The notes under the pieces are model-generated. The model was not told where the DNA came from, made no database searches, and saw nothing but the letters and a program-made list of their open reading frames with translations. Below, piece after piece: positions 35,269-44,554 of a stretch of 64,000 nucleotides of DNA; position 1 is the stretch's first letter; every line of letters begins with the position of its first letter. The stretch is from the NCBI GenBank assembly GCA_963824085.1, contig CAWGNT010000014.1, positions 310,001 to 374,000 on the forward strand, read 5' to 3'. Origin of the DNA: JARRNE01 sp963824085. Lineage in GTDB: Bacteria; Pseudomonadota; Gammaproteobacteria; Chromatiales; Chromatiaceae. A program made the translations under genes and the position numbers.

Positions 35269-37503
35269 ATGGCGAAGAAGCCTTCGCACAAGGGAAAGTC
35301 TGCACGCCGGGGCCGCCCGGAGGCGACAGGTCCCAGGTCCGCCGACGTGAAGGAGGGCGCATCCAAATCGAGCCCCAGCCCCGAAAGCAAACCGGACCGG
35401 CAGGAGGCGGAGGGCGCGGCGAAGGCGCCGCCGCAAGCGCCCGGGACCAAGGCGTCCGCCCCCCGCAAGGATACGGATGCAGCAACCGAAAGACCTGCCG
35501 CTGCGAATACGAAAGCGGGGGAAGAGGGGACGACGGCTCAAAAGCCGATGCCAGCTGGCCCGGCCGACAAGGCCCGCACTCCGACGGCCCCAGCAGTGCC
35601 GCCGGCCGGCGCGCCGGCAGGGAGAGGACTCACCCAACCGTTCCCGAAGGCGGCCGAACAGGCCCCACCCAAGACGGAACCGTCAACGCCCGAGAAGCAG
35701 GCGACCGAGCCCAGCCCCACTCGCAAGGCCCCCACCGGGCCGTCGGCTCAGCCCGCCGCAGCGACGTCCGTGGCGGCTGCGTCAGCTGGCGTCCCGCGCC
35801 CGCAGCAGGCCGAGACGGCCCCCAAAACGGTGGAGACGGGACAGCCGGCAAAGACCAAAGAGACCACCGAGCCGACAAGCGCGCAGCCGACGGTCGTCCC
35901 GCCTGTCGGGGAGCAGGCGCCTCGCCAGGCGCCGGCGGTCGATCTGGAAGCCGAGCAGCTCGAAGCCCCTCCCGCCGTCGAGACGGCGCCCATGGAGGAG
36001 CCGCCCCCGGTGGTCCACCATCATCCGAGCATCTTCATCGTTCACATCACCCCTGAGATGGCACCGGTGGCCAAGGTGGGGGGGCTCGCCGATGTGGTCT
36101 TTGGGCTGACCCGTGAGCTTGCCATCCGCGGCAACCACGTGGAAATCATACTGCCCAAATACGACAACATGCGCTATGACCACATCTGGGGGCTGACACC
36201 CGCCTACAACGACCTCTGGGTGCCCTGGTACGAGGGCGCCATCCACTGCACGGTCTATTTTGGATTTGTCCACGAGCGCAAGTGCTTCTTCGTCGAGCCC
36301 CACTCTCAGGATAACTTCTTCAACCGGGGCAGCATCTACGGGTTCAAAGACGATGTGTTGCGCTATGCCTTTTTCGCGCGCGCCGCATTGGAGTTCCTGT
36401 GGAAGTCAGGAAAGAATCCGGACATCATCCACTGCCACGACTGGCAGACCGCCCTCGTCCCCGTCTACCTCTACGAGATCTACCAGCATCTCGGGATGAG
36501 CCACCCGCGGGTCTGCTTGACCATCCACAACTTCAAGCATCAGGGCGTGACGGGCGTCGAGCTCCTCAGGGCGACCGGCCTCCACCATCCGGAACGATTC
36601 TTCGACTACCACCGGATGCGCGACAACCACTACGCCAACGGGCTGAACATCCTGAAGGGCGGCATCGTGTACTCCAACTTCGTTACCACGGTCTCGCCGC
36701 GCTATGCCTTCGAGACGAGGGACCAGGGCCAGGGGTTCGGCCTCGAGCCCACGCTGCACACCCATCACATGAAGTATGGGGGCGTGGTCAACGGCATCGA
36801 CTACGACGTGTGGAACCCGGAGATCGACACCCATATCCCGGTCCACTACTCGCCCGAAAGCATCGACGGCAAGTACGACAACAAACGCGCCCTGCGTCAC
36901 CGCCTGATGCTGGCGGACAACGAAAAGCCGATCGTGGCCTTCATCGGACGGCTAGACCCACAGAAGGGGCTCGACCTGGTACGCCACGCGATCTTCTACT
37001 CGCTGGAGCGCGGCGCCCAGTTCGTGCTACTCGGATCGAGTCTGGACCAAGGTATCAACGCCGATTTCTGGGGGCTCAAGCGGATGCTCAACGACAGCCC
37101 CGATTGCCATCTGGAGATCGGCTTCGACGAGGACCTGTCGCATCTCATCTATGCGGGCGCCGACATGATGCTCGTACCCAGCCGCTTCGAGCCCTGCGGG
37201 CTGACCCAGCTGATCGCGATGCGCTACGGCACCATCCCCGTCGTCCGCTCGATTGGCGGACTTGCCGATACCGTTTTTGACAAGGACCACTCGCACCGGC
37301 CGCTCCACGAACGGAACGGCTACGTCTTCGAGAATTACGATCAAATCGGCCTGGAGTCCGCCTTGGGACGCGCAATCGCCTGCTACTTCAACCATCCGGA
37401 GCACTTCCGGGAGCTGATGAAGAACGCGATGCGGTACGATTACTCCTGGAATATCCCTGGACAAGATTACCTGAATATCTATCACTACATCCGAAACAAG
37501 TAG
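35269..37503 (+). CDS. glgA: glycogen synthase GlgA with a 250-residue low-complexity N-terminal extension
   Basis: 744 residues. Residues 1-252 are Ala/Pro/Lys/Glu/Thr-rich and probably disordered (SHKGKSARRGRPEATGPR; TAPAVPPAGAPAGRG; PTSAQPTVVPPVGEQAPR). The GT5 synthase domain starts at about 254 with SIFIVHITPEMAPVAKVGGL, carrying the ADP-glucose-binding KVGGL motif. Later come CHDWQTALVPVYLYEIY, FIGRLDPQKGLDLV and MLVPSRFEPCGLTQLIAMRYG (the C-terminal donor-site block). Ordinary GlgA is about 480-530 residues. CAGGAGAACGCC places the start firmly. It transfers glucose from a nucleotide sugar onto alpha-1,4 chains. No glgC is in the window. Confidence 0.93.
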   Translation: MAKKPSHKGKSARRGRPEATGPRSADVKEGASKSSPSPESKPDRQEAEGAAKAPPQAPGTKASAPRKDTDAATERPAAANTKAGEEGTTAQKPMPAGPADKARTPTAPAVPPAGAPAGRGLTQPFPKAAEQAPPKTEPSTPEKQATEPSPTRKAPTGPSAQPAAATSVAAASAGVPRPQQAETAPKTVETGQPAKTKETTEPTSAQPTVVPPVGEQAPRQAPAVDLEAEQLEAPPAVETAPMEEPPPVVHHHPSIFIVHITPEMAPVAKVGGLADVVFGLTRELAIRGNHVEIILPKYDNMRYDHIWGLTPAYNDLWVPWYEGAIHCTVYFGFVHERKCFFVEPHSQDNFFNRGSIYGFKDDVLRYAFFARAALEFLWKSGKNPDIIHCHDWQTALVPVYLYEIYQHLGMSHPRVCLTIHNFKHQGVTGVELLRATGLHHPERFFDYHRMRDNHYANGLNILKGGIVYSNFVTTVSPRYAFETRDQGQGFGLEPTLHTHHMKYGGVVNGIDYDVWNPEIDTHIPVHYSPESIDGKYDNKRALRHRLMLADNEKPIVAFIGRLDPQKGLDLVRHAIFYSLERGAQFVLLGSSLDQGINADFWGLKRMLNDSPDCHLEIGFDEDLSHLIYAGADMMLVPSRFEPCGLTQLIAMRYGTIPVVRSIGGLADTVFDKDHSHRPLHERNGYVFENYDQIGLESALGRAIACYFNHPEHFRELMKNAMRYDYSWNIPGQDYLNIYHYIRNK

Positions 37504-37909
37504 CGACCGTTTCTTCGAGGTGATTAGTGTCGAGCCTGAGCTATGGCTTGCGGCGCCGGGCCGGGTGCGGGTTGGAGGGGCACTCGCGGCGGCAAGAGTA
37601 CGCCGTGAAGCCGACGTCGAGGTATTCACGGCGTGTTCCAAAGGGGCCCGTCCCACGACCCATGCGCCGCAGATCGGTCCCAACACGGCTCACCTTTTTC
37701 GGACCGACGCCACCAGCGATCTCAAGGGAGGCGCTGAGCCGAAGCACCGTCTGGGGCTGGGCGGGACGCCCCGCCATCTTCGCGATCTACGAGGGGCCGA
37801 AAGATCAAGGCATCCGGAAGCCATGCTTTTCGGATGTCGGGCGCTGAGAAATCCGGGAGAGATTTGCTCGGCACGTCCGTAGGCTGGGGGGCTTGAAACG
37901 CCGAGCGAA
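37504..37909. other. intergenic region with repeats R2 (copy 2) and R4 (copy 2)
   Basis: R2 starts AGGTGATTAGTGTCGAGCC at 37519 and includes ACGCCGTGAAGCCGACGTCG and its palindromic partner GGTATTCACGGCGT (stem ACGCCGTGAA/TTCACGGCGT). R4 lies at 37808-37855. No coding sense and no T-run terminator seen. Confidence 0.55.
37808..37855 (+). repeat. dispersed repeat R4, copy 2
   Basis: AAGGCATCCGGAAGCCATGC, then TTTTCGGATGTCGGGCGCTGA. Same as copy 1 at 23249 apart from scattered changes. The stem GCATCCGGAA/TTTTCGGATGT is kept. Confidence 0.7.
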
Positions 37910-39178
37910 ATGAAAATCTACAACCTATTTCCGCTGCTCGCAGGACCTGTAACCGACTGGCGGCCGCATCTCGAGCGGGCCGCCGCCATGGGGTTCGACT
38001 GGGTGTTCGTCAACCCGATACAGAAGCCCGGCCGCTCGGGCAGCCTGTACTCGATCTCGGACTATTTCCAAATCAACAGGGCCTTACTGCCGCCGCGCTC
38101 GCGCAAGTCGCCGGAGCAGCTGGTCCGGGAGATGGTGCGCCAAGCCGAGGGGTTTGGGCTGCGCATGATGATCGACTTGGTCATCAACCACTGCGCCGCC
38201 GATTCCAAGCTGGTCAAGCAGCATCCTGAGTGGTTCATACGTGAGGGCACTCGGGTCGCACACCCCTTCTGCGTCGAAGAGGACGGAAAAAAGGTCGTGT
38301 GGCGCGATCTAGCACAGCTCGACCACGAGCACTCGCCCGACGCCGAGGGGCTCCTGCACTATTGCGGCGACATCGTAGAGTACCTGGTGGGGCTCGGATT
38401 AACGGGTTTTCGCTGCGACGCCGCCTACCAGATTCCCACAGGGACCTGGCGCCGGCTGATCGAGCGGACCAGGAACGCTCACCCGGAGGTAGTCTTCGCC
38501 GCGGAGACGCTGGGGTGCTCGCCGCAGCAGACCAAGGCCACCGCCGCGGCAGGCTTCGACTACGTCTTCAACAGCTCAAAATGGTGGGACTTCAACAGCC
38601 CGTGGCTGCTGGAGCAATACGAGCTGACCCGTCAGATCGCGCCTTCTATCGGCTTCCCCGAGAGCCATGACACGGAGCGGCTCTTCGCCGAGTCGGGGCA
38701 CAACGTCGACGCCCTCAAGCAGCGATATCTGTTCACCGCCCTATTCTCGGCAGGGGTCATGATGCCCATCGGATACGAGTACGGGTTCAGTCGGCGCCTA
38801 CACGTGGTCAATACAAAACCTACCGACTGGGAAGAGCCGGCGGTGGACCTCACCGACTTTATCGGCCGCGTGAACCGCATCAAGGGGACCCACCCCGTGT
38901 TTCTCGAGGAGAGCCTGGTCCAGAAGCTCGACCACGCCAACCCGGCAATACTGACCCTGTGGAAGGCATCCCGGAACGGCAACGGCGAGGCCCTGCTCAT
39001 TCTCAACAAGGACACCCACAACCGACAACATTGCCATGTGGACGACCTGAACCGATTGGTGCAGACGCAGCCGCTGATAGACGTCTCCCCCGAGTGGACC
39101 ATGGATTACCTGCCAACCCCGTTCGAGTTCGACCTAGGGCCAGGAATGGGACGCGTGTTGGTCGCGGATGGGACCTGA
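37910..39178 (+). CDS. GH13 family alpha-glucan enzyme (amylase/maltosyltransferase-like)
   Basis: 422 residues, compact, without a signal peptide, so cytoplasmic. GH13 regions: MIDLVINHCAADSKL (region I), GLTGFRCDAAYQIP with the nucleophile Asp, VVFAAETLGCSPQQ with the acid/base Glu, and IGFPESHDTERLFAES with the third Asp. The FRCDAAYQ block resembles GlgE-like maltosyltransferases more than secreted amylases, but the N-terminal and carbohydrate-binding domains of GlgE are missing. The exact reaction cannot be read from sequence. It follows glgA after 400 bp of repeats and probably works on the same glucan or its oligosaccharides. Confidence 0.8.
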   Translation: MKIYNLFPLLAGPVTDWRPHLERAAAMGFDWVFVNPIQKPGRSGSLYSISDYFQINRALLPPRSRKSPEQLVREMVRQAEGFGLRMMIDLVINHCAADSKLVKQHPEWFIREGTRVAHPFCVEEDGKKVVWRDLAQLDHEHSPDAEGLLHYCGDIVEYLVGLGLTGFRCDAAYQIPTGTWRRLIERTRNAHPEVVFAAETLGCSPQQTKATAAAGFDYVFNSSKWWDFNSPWLLEQYELTRQIAPSIGFPESHDTERLFAESGHNVDALKQRYLFTALFSAGVMMPIGYEYGFSRRLHVVNTKPTDWEEPAVDLTDFIGRVNRIKGTHPVFLEESLVQKLDHANPAILTLWKASRNGNGEALLILNKDTHNRQHCHVDDLNRLVQTQPLIDVSPEWTMDYLPTPFEFDLGPGMGRVLVADGT

Positions 39179-39200
39179 GCCGAGGTCGCGGGCAGCCGGC

Positions 39201-39230
39201 TTGTTCGGGCTCTACGGACACGTTTATACT
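39201..39230 (+). promoter_or_regulatory. sigma70-type promoter for argD
   Basis: TTGTTC (39201-39206), 18-bp spacer, TATACT (39225-39230). Transcription would start near 39237, giving a 78-nt leader for argD that includes the hairpin at 39254-39285. Confidence 0.55.
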
Positions 39231-39253
39231 TCAGGGTCTTGAGTCGTCCGCTG

Positions 39254-39292
39254 GAGGCGGTTTCCCGTCCGCGAGGAACCGCCTCTTGTTTT
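39254..39292 (+). terminator. intrinsic terminator or attenuator in the argD leader
   Basis: GAGGCGGTT (39254-39262) and AACCGCCTC (39277-39285) form a 9-bp stem, followed by TTGTTTTTTC. It could end the GH13 transcript. However, the promoter at 39201-39230 lies upstream of it, so transcripts from that promoter must pass it to reach argD. Confidence 0.7.
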
Positions 39293-39314
39293 TTCAGAGG
39301 AGCCGGCGCGGAAT

Positions 39315-40514
39315 ATGAGCGAGTCCCTCATGGCCACTTACAGGCGTTTGCCCGTCACCTTCACGCGCGGAGAAGGGGTTTGGCTGTGGGACACGACCGG
39401 CCGCCGCTACCTCGACGCCGTCTCCGGCATCGCCGTCTGCGGCCTGGGACACGCGCATCCGGCCATTCACAAGACCCTGTGCGAGCAGGCAGGGACCCTG
39501 ATCCATACGTCCAACCTCTACCACATCGCGGCACAAGAGGCGCTGGGCGAGGCGCTGAACACGCTAGCGGGCATGGATCGCGTCTTCTTCTCCAACTCCG
39601 GCGCCGAGGCGAACGAGGCGGCAATCAAGCTCGCACGCCTGTATGGCCACAGGCGCGGAATCGAGCAGCCCGCCATCCTGGTGACGGAGTCGAGCTTTCA
39701 CGGCCGTACTCTCGCTACTCTGAGCGCGACCGGCAACCGAAAGGTTCAGGCCGGCTTCGAGCCCCTCGTCCAGGGCTTCGTGCGGATACCCTACAACGAC
39801 GTCGATGCCGTCGAGACGGCCGCCGCCCATCGCCCGAATCTGGTCGCCGTTCTGGTGGAGCCGATTCAGGGCGAAGGCGGAGTCAACATCCCGGCAGACG
39901 ATTACCTCAATCGCCTGCGGGAGCTCTGTGACCGCCACGGTTGGCTCCTCGTGCTCGATGAGATCCAGACCGGGATGGGCCGGACCGGGCAGCTGTTCGC
40001 GCACCAGCACAACGGCATCCGCCCGGATGTGATGACCCTAGCTAAGGGGCTCGGCAACGGCGTGCCGATTGGGGCATGCCTCGCGCGCGGCGAAGCGGCG
40101 GAGGTCCTTGGGCCGGGTACCCACGGCTCCACCTTCGGCGGCAACCCCCTGGCCTGTCGAGCGGCCCAAAGCGTGCTCGAGATCATCCACAGCGACGGCC
40201 TGATCGAGCATGCCGCCCAGCTCGGCGAGCACCTCTTGTCGGGCTTTCGCCGGGAGCTTGCGGGGGTCAACGGTGTCCGGGAGATCCGCGGGCGCGGCCT
40301 GATGTTGGGGATCGAGCTCGATCGGCCGTGCGCGGACCTTGTGCGCCAAGCCCTTGCGGCCGGACTTCTGATCAATGTCACGGCCGATCGAGTCGTGCGA
40401 CTGCTGCCGCCCCTGATCCTGGGACAAACCGAAGCCGATCGGCTCATCGGGGAGGTTTCAGGATTGGTCAGAGACTTCCTGGCTTCCCCCGCACTCCAGT
40501 CCGCAGAGGCCTGA
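39315..40514 (+). CDS. argD: acetylornithine/succinylornithine aminotransferase-type enzyme
   Basis: 399 residues, class-III PLP aminotransferase. Seen: TFTRGEGVWLWDTTGRRYLD, the substrate/PLP block NSGAEANEAAIKLAR, LVEPIQGEGGVN, LDEIQTGMGRTG, and the Schiff-base Lys in MTLAKGLGNGVPIG, then HGSTFGGNPLAC. It converts N-acetylglutamate semialdehyde and glutamate to N-acetylornithine in arginine synthesis. It is 6 bp ahead of argF, so the two form an operon. A terminator-like hairpin precedes the start by 20-60 bp. GAGGAG lies 15 bp upstream, slightly far; a downstream ATG at 39330 is possible. Confidence 0.92.
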   Translation: MSESLMATYRRLPVTFTRGEGVWLWDTTGRRYLDAVSGIAVCGLGHAHPAIHKTLCEQAGTLIHTSNLYHIAAQEALGEALNTLAGMDRVFFSNSGAEANEAAIKLARLYGHRRGIEQPAILVTESSFHGRTLATLSATGNRKVQAGFEPLVQGFVRIPYNDVDAVETAAAHRPNLVAVLVEPIQGEGGVNIPADDYLNRLRELCDRHGWLLVLDEIQTGMGRTGQLFAHQHNGIRPDVMTLAKGLGNGVPIGACLARGEAAEVLGPGTHGSTFGGNPLACRAAQSVLEIIHSDGLIEHAAQLGEHLLSGFRRELAGVNGVREIRGRGLMLGIELDRPCADLVRQALAAGLLINVTADRVVRLLPPLILGQTEADRLIGEVSGLVRDFLASPALQSAEA

Positions 40515-40520
40515 CAGCTC

Positions 40521-41447
40521 ATGGCCGCCCAGGACCATCGTCTTCGCCACTTTCTCACTGTTCTCGACCTGAGCCCCGATGAGGCGCAGCAGCTGTTGAA
40601 AAGGGCCGGTGAGCTCAAGCGGATGGTGCGCGCCGGCGAGCGTTACGAGCCGCTGAGAAACCGCACGTTGGCCATGATCTTCGAGAAGTCCTCGACCAGG
40701 ACCCGCGTGTCCTTCGAGGCAGGCATGGCGCAATTTGGCGGCCACGCCATCTTCTTGTCACCGCGCGACACCCAACTCGGGCGCGGGGAACCCATCGAGG
40801 ACAGCGCACGCGTGCTCTCGCGGATGGTGGACGGCGTAATGATCCGCACGTTCGAGCACGAGCTGGTGGAGCGTTTCGCAGCCCACTCGCGGGTAGCGGT
40901 CATCAATGGCCTCACCGATCGCTTCCACCCGTGCCAGCTCCTTGCCGACATGCTGACCTATCATGAGCACCGCGAGGCGGTTCGCGGTCGCACCGTGGCC
41001 TGGATTGGCGACGGCAACAACATGTGCAACTCCTACATCAATGCCGCCCGCACGTTCGACTTCAAACTCCGGATAGCTTGCCCGGAGGGCTTCGAGCCGG
41101 ACGCAGCAGTCCTTGCTGCCGCGGGCGACCGCTGTGTTCTTGGGCGCGATCCCATGGCCGCCGTCGAAGGGGCCGACTTGGTCGTGACCGACGTGTGGGC
41201 CAGCATGGGGCAGGAAGAGGAGCAACGACACCGCCAGGAGGTGTTCGCGCCATTCCAGATCAACGATACCGTCATGGGGGGAGCCGCCAAGGACGCCCTC
41301 TTCATGCACTGTCTGCCCGCACATCGCGGCGAGGAGGTCGCGGCCTCCGTCATCGACGGTCCCCAGTCGGTGGTGTGGGACGAGGCCGAGAACCGCCTGC
41401 ACGCGCAAAAGGCCCTCCTCGAGCTCTTACTCGTGCACCGTGACTGA
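40521..41447 (+). CDS. argF: ornithine carbamoyltransferase
   Basis: 308 residues. The carbamoyl-phosphate motif is EKSSTRTRVSFEAGM, followed by RFHPCQLLADMLT, WIGDGNNMCNSYINAA and MHCLPAHRGEEVAAS, which carries the ornithine-binding Cys. It makes citrulline from ornithine. It contrasts with the degenerate paralogue at 31471-32538, where these residues are changed. It starts 6 bp after argD. The next step enzyme (argG) is not in the window. Confidence 0.95.
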   Translation: MAAQDHRLRHFLTVLDLSPDEAQQLLKRAGELKRMVRAGERYEPLRNRTLAMIFEKSSTRTRVSFEAGMAQFGGHAIFLSPRDTQLGRGEPIEDSARVLSRMVDGVMIRTFEHELVERFAAHSRVAVINGLTDRFHPCQLLADMLTYHEHREAVRGRTVAWIGDGNNMCNSYINAARTFDFKLRIACPEGFEPDAAVLAAAGDRCVLGRDPMAAVEGADLVVTDVWASMGQEEEQRHRQEVFAPFQINDTVMGGAAKDALFMHCLPAHRGEEVAASVIDGPQSVVWDEAENRLHAQKALLELLLVHRD

Positions 41448-41565
41448 GCTGACCAACCCCATCGCGCTCCTCGTCTCGCGTCCAGACGCGGCCGCAAAGA
41501 CGGCAACGCGGATCGCCCGCACACACCTTCTTGCCCCCCTTTCTCACACGCACCTGAGGTAGCTC

Positions 41566-42237
41566 GTGACACGTCGTCTCCTTCTAGCACTACTCTGCCT
41601 GTGTGCCACAGTCCAGGTCCTTGCTGAAACCCGTTACGTGACCGATCAGGTCGACATCACCATGCGAAAGGGTGAGAGTACCCGCTACAAGATCATCAAG
41701 ATGCTGCCGAGCGGAACCCCGGTGGAGGTTATGTCCACTAACGAATCCAGCGGGTATTCGAAAGTGCGGACGGAGAACGGGACCGTCGGATACGTACTGA
41801 CGAATCAGCTGCTCAGTGAGCCCGTGGCGCGCGACCGCCTCGCAACGGTGGAGGCGCGCCTGAACGAGCTGCAGCAGGCCCCGGACCAACTCGCCGCCCA
41901 GCTCACGCAGCTCCAGACCGAGCATAAGGACCTACAGAAGGCTTATAAGCAGCTCGAGACGGAAAAGAATCGGGTCCAGCAGGAGCTTGCGACGATCAAG
42001 AACGCCTCAGCGGATGTCATGCGTATTACTCAGGAACGTTCTGAGCTGCGCCGCAGTGTGGCCGACCTGACGCGACAGGTTGCCGACCTCCAGCAGTCCA
42101 ACCTGGACCTCAAGAACCAAAGCAGTCAGCGCTGGTTCCTTATCGGCGCCGGGGTCGTGGCCGGTGGGATTTTGCTCGGACTCATACTTCCGCACGTGCG
42201 TTTCAGGCGCCGCAAGAGCTCGTGGGGGTCCTTGTAG
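41566..42237 (+). CDS. TIGR04211-type SH3 domain protein with coiled coil and C-terminal anchor
   Basis: 223 residues from the GTG at 41566 (CTGAGGTAG upstream). Signal peptide (LLLALLCLCATVQVLA), then a bacterial SH3 domain (YVTDQVDITMRKGESTRYKI, then YSKVRTENGTVGYV). A coiled coil follows (about 85-185: LAAQLTQLQTEHKDLQKAYK). Last is a C-terminal membrane segment (WFLIGAGVVAGGILLGLILP) followed by basic residues. This is the SH3-and-anchor family common in gammaproteobacteria (E. coli YgiM type). The SH3 part would face the periplasm and probably binds the cell wall. The precise role is not known. Confidence 0.85.
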   Translation: MTRRLLLALLCLCATVQVLAETRYVTDQVDITMRKGESTRYKIIKMLPSGTPVEVMSTNESSGYSKVRTENGTVGYVLTNQLLSEPVARDRLATVEARLNELQQAPDQLAAQLTQLQTEHKDLQKAYKQLETEKNRVQQELATIKNASADVMRITQERSELRRSVADLTRQVADLQQSNLDLKNQSSQRWFLIGAGVVAGGILLGLILPHVRFRRRKSSWGSL

Positions 42238-42264
42238 GAGAGCATACGGGCAAGCTATGCAAGT

Positions 42265-42690
42265 TCACGGGCGCTTCCAGACACGAAAGTAGACGCGTCC
42301 GCTGGTGCGATCCATCACCAGCCAGCGGCCATTGTCGAAGTGCAGACGGGGATCGGTGTAACCGCTGCACGTCAGCACCGCTCCGTGCCGCGACAGCTCG
42401 TCGCTCTTGAGCACGTTGACGAAGAAGGCGCGCGGCTCGGCGCAGTCGACTTGCTGATATCGGTCCTCGAAACGAGGTATGAGCGGACCTTTCGGAGACA
42501 GCTTGAGCCACGCGTCGTAGCCGTGTACGACGGTCCCCCCTGCGGCTTCCATCACAACGGCGCTTGACGGGCTAAGAAAGCCGTCCTCGAATACAAGTTT
42601 CGGCGTCGAGGCGGTCGGATCACCGCCCCCGCACCCCCCGAGTGCCAACGCAGCGAGGCAGCAGCGGGCGGCACACCGTACCGGCCCCAT
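42265..42690 (-). CDS. hypothetical lipoprotein
   Basis: 141 residues. Short signal with lipobox (LALGGC, Cys at about 20), then a mature part containing LVFEDGFLSPSSAVVMEAAG, VDCAEPRAFFVNVL and LTCSGYTDPRLHF. Two Cys may form a disulfide. No family recognised. It lies just upstream of and in the same direction as no other close gene: ilvD ends 16 bp to the right on the same strand, so it may be transcribed from the ilvD promoter. The ribosome site before 42690 is weak. Confidence 0.6.
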   Translation of the reverse strand: MGPVRCAARCCLAALALGGCGGGDPTASTPKLVFEDGFLSPSSAVVMEAAGGTVVHGYDAWLKLSPKGPLIPRFEDRYQQVDCAEPRAFFVNVLKSDELSRHGAVLTCSGYTDPRLHFDNGRWLVMDRTSGRVYFRVWKRP

Positions 42691-42706
42691 ACGCTTGCTA
42701 CGCCCG

Positions 42707-44554
42707 TCACTCGAGCTGTGAAAGATCGCGAACAGCCCCGCGCGCCGCGCTCGTCGTCAGCGCCGCATAGGCCCGTAGCGCCACGGAGACGGGGCGTTGG
42801 CGCTGCTCGGGCTTCCAAGCGAGACCCCCCTTGGCCGCCATCGCCTGGCGCCGGGACAGCAGCTGCTCCTCCGAGACGAGCAGGCTGATCCTGCGGTGAG
42901 GAATATCAATCTCAATGGGGTCTCCTTCCTGCACCAATCCGATCAGACCGCCCTCCGCCGCCTCGGGCGAAACGTGACCGATGGACAGACCCGAGGTCCC
43001 GCCGGAGAAACGCCCGTCGGTTATCAGGGCGCACGCCTTGCCGAGGCCCTTGGACTTGAGATAGCTCGTCGGATAGAGCATCTCCTGCATGCCGGGTCCG
43101 CCCTTTGGTCCTTCGTAGCGTATTACCACCACATCGCCCGCCCGGACGCGGTCTCCGAGGATTCCCTCCACGGCAGCCTCCTGACTCTCGAAGATCCGCG
43201 CCGGACCGGTGAATATCAGATTGCCTGGATCCACCCCAGCCGTCTTGACGATGCACCCCTGCTCAGCGAGATTCCCGAACAGGACCGCCAGCCCGCCATC
43301 CCGGCTGTACGCGTGCGCCAAGTCACGGATGCACCCGTTCGCCCGGTCGAGATCCAGCTCCGGCCAGCGGCTGCTTTGGCTGAAGGCAACTTGGGTCGGG
43401 ATGCCGCCTGGGGCAGCGAGAAACCGTGCCGTTACGCCCTCCTCCGCGGTGCGCACCACGTCCCAGCGGTCGAGCGCCGCACCCATGGTTGTGCTGTGAA
43501 CCGTATGGACCTCGCGGTGGATGAGGCCGGCGCGGTCCAGCTCACCGAGAATACCGATAACGCCACCCGCCCGATGGACATCCTCCATGTGATACTTGTG
43601 GGTCGCGGGCGCCACCTTGCACAAGTTCGGGACCTTACGGCTCAAGCGGTCGATGTCTGCCATGGTGAAATCGACGCCCGCTTCGTGGGCGGCTGCGAGC
43701 AGATGGAGAACTGTGTTGGTTGAGCCGCCCATCGCGATATCCAGGCTCATTGCGTTCTCGAACGCCTCTAGGCTCGCGATGGAACGAGGCAGAATCCGTT
43801 CATCGCCCGCCTCGTAATAGCGCCTCGCCAAGTCCACAACCAGACGGCCCGCTTGGAGGAATAGCGCGCGGCGATCGGCATGGGTCGCCAGAAGGGACCC
43901 ATTGCCGGGCAGGCTCAAACCGAGCGCTTCGGTCAGGCAGTTCATGGAGTTCGCAGTGAACATCCCCGAGCAGGAACCGCACGTGGGACACGCGGAACGC
44001 TCGTACTCCGCCACCGACGCCTCGCTCTCCTTCGGGTCCCCGGCAGCGACCATGGCATCCACCAGGTCGAGATGCAGCTCAGTGTCACCCCGAAGGACCT
44101 TCCCCGCCTCCATGGGACCACCGGAGACGAAGACCGTTGGAATATTGAGGCGCAGTGCCGCCATCAACATTCCCGGCGTAATCTTGTCGCAGTTGGAAAT
44201 ACACACCAGCGCATCGGCGCAGTGGGCATTCGCCATGTACTCCACCGAATCGGCGATCAGGTCCCGCGAGGGCAGCGAATACAGCATACCTCCGTGCCCC
44301 ATGGCGATACCGTCATCCACTGCGATGGTATTGAACTCCTTCGCGACCCCGCCGGCCGCCTCGATCTCCCGTGCGACCAGCTGGCCGAGATCCTTCAGAT
44401 GCACATGCCCCGGCACGAACTGGGTGAACGAGTTCGCGACGGCAACAATGGGCTTCTCGAAGTCCTCGTCCTTCATCCCGGTGGCGCGCCACAGCGCGCG
44501 CGCTCCGGCCATGTTGCGACCCTGGGTGGTGGTACGGGAACGATACGTGGGCAT
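42707..44554 (-). CDS. ilvD: dihydroxy-acid dehydratase
   Basis: 615 residues, the full-length form. Iron-sulfur ligands are seen in CISNCDKITPGM and CPTCGSCSGMFTANSMNC. Also IVAVANSFTQFVPGHVHLKD, GGSTNTVLHLLAAAHE and VITDGRFSGGTSGLSIGHV. It makes the 2-oxoacids of valine and isoleucine. It stands alone, away from other ilv genes. Its start faces the terminator of the rRNA operon. Confidence 0.95.
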   Translation of the reverse strand: MPTYRSRTTTQGRNMAGARALWRATGMKDEDFEKPIVAVANSFTQFVPGHVHLKDLGQLVAREIEAAGGVAKEFNTIAVDDGIAMGHGGMLYSLPSRDLIADSVEYMANAHCADALVCISNCDKITPGMLMAALRLNIPTVFVSGGPMEAGKVLRGDTELHLDLVDAMVAAGDPKESEASVAEYERSACPTCGSCSGMFTANSMNCLTEALGLSLPGNGSLLATHADRRALFLQAGRLVVDLARRYYEAGDERILPRSIASLEAFENAMSLDIAMGGSTNTVLHLLAAAHEAGVDFTMADIDRLSRKVPNLCKVAPATHKYHMEDVHRAGGVIGILGELDRAGLIHREVHTVHSTTMGAALDRWDVVRTAEEGVTARFLAAPGGIPTQVAFSQSSRWPELDLDRANGCIRDLAHAYSRDGGLAVLFGNLAEQGCIVKTAGVDPGNLIFTGPARIFESQEAAVEGILGDRVRAGDVVVIRYEGPKGGPGMQEMLYPTSYLKSKGLGKACALITDGRFSGGTSGLSIGHVSPEAAEGGLIGLVQEGDPIEIDIPHRRISLLVSEEQLLSRRQAMAAKGGLAWKPEQRQRPVSVALRAYAALTTSAARGAVRDLSQLE

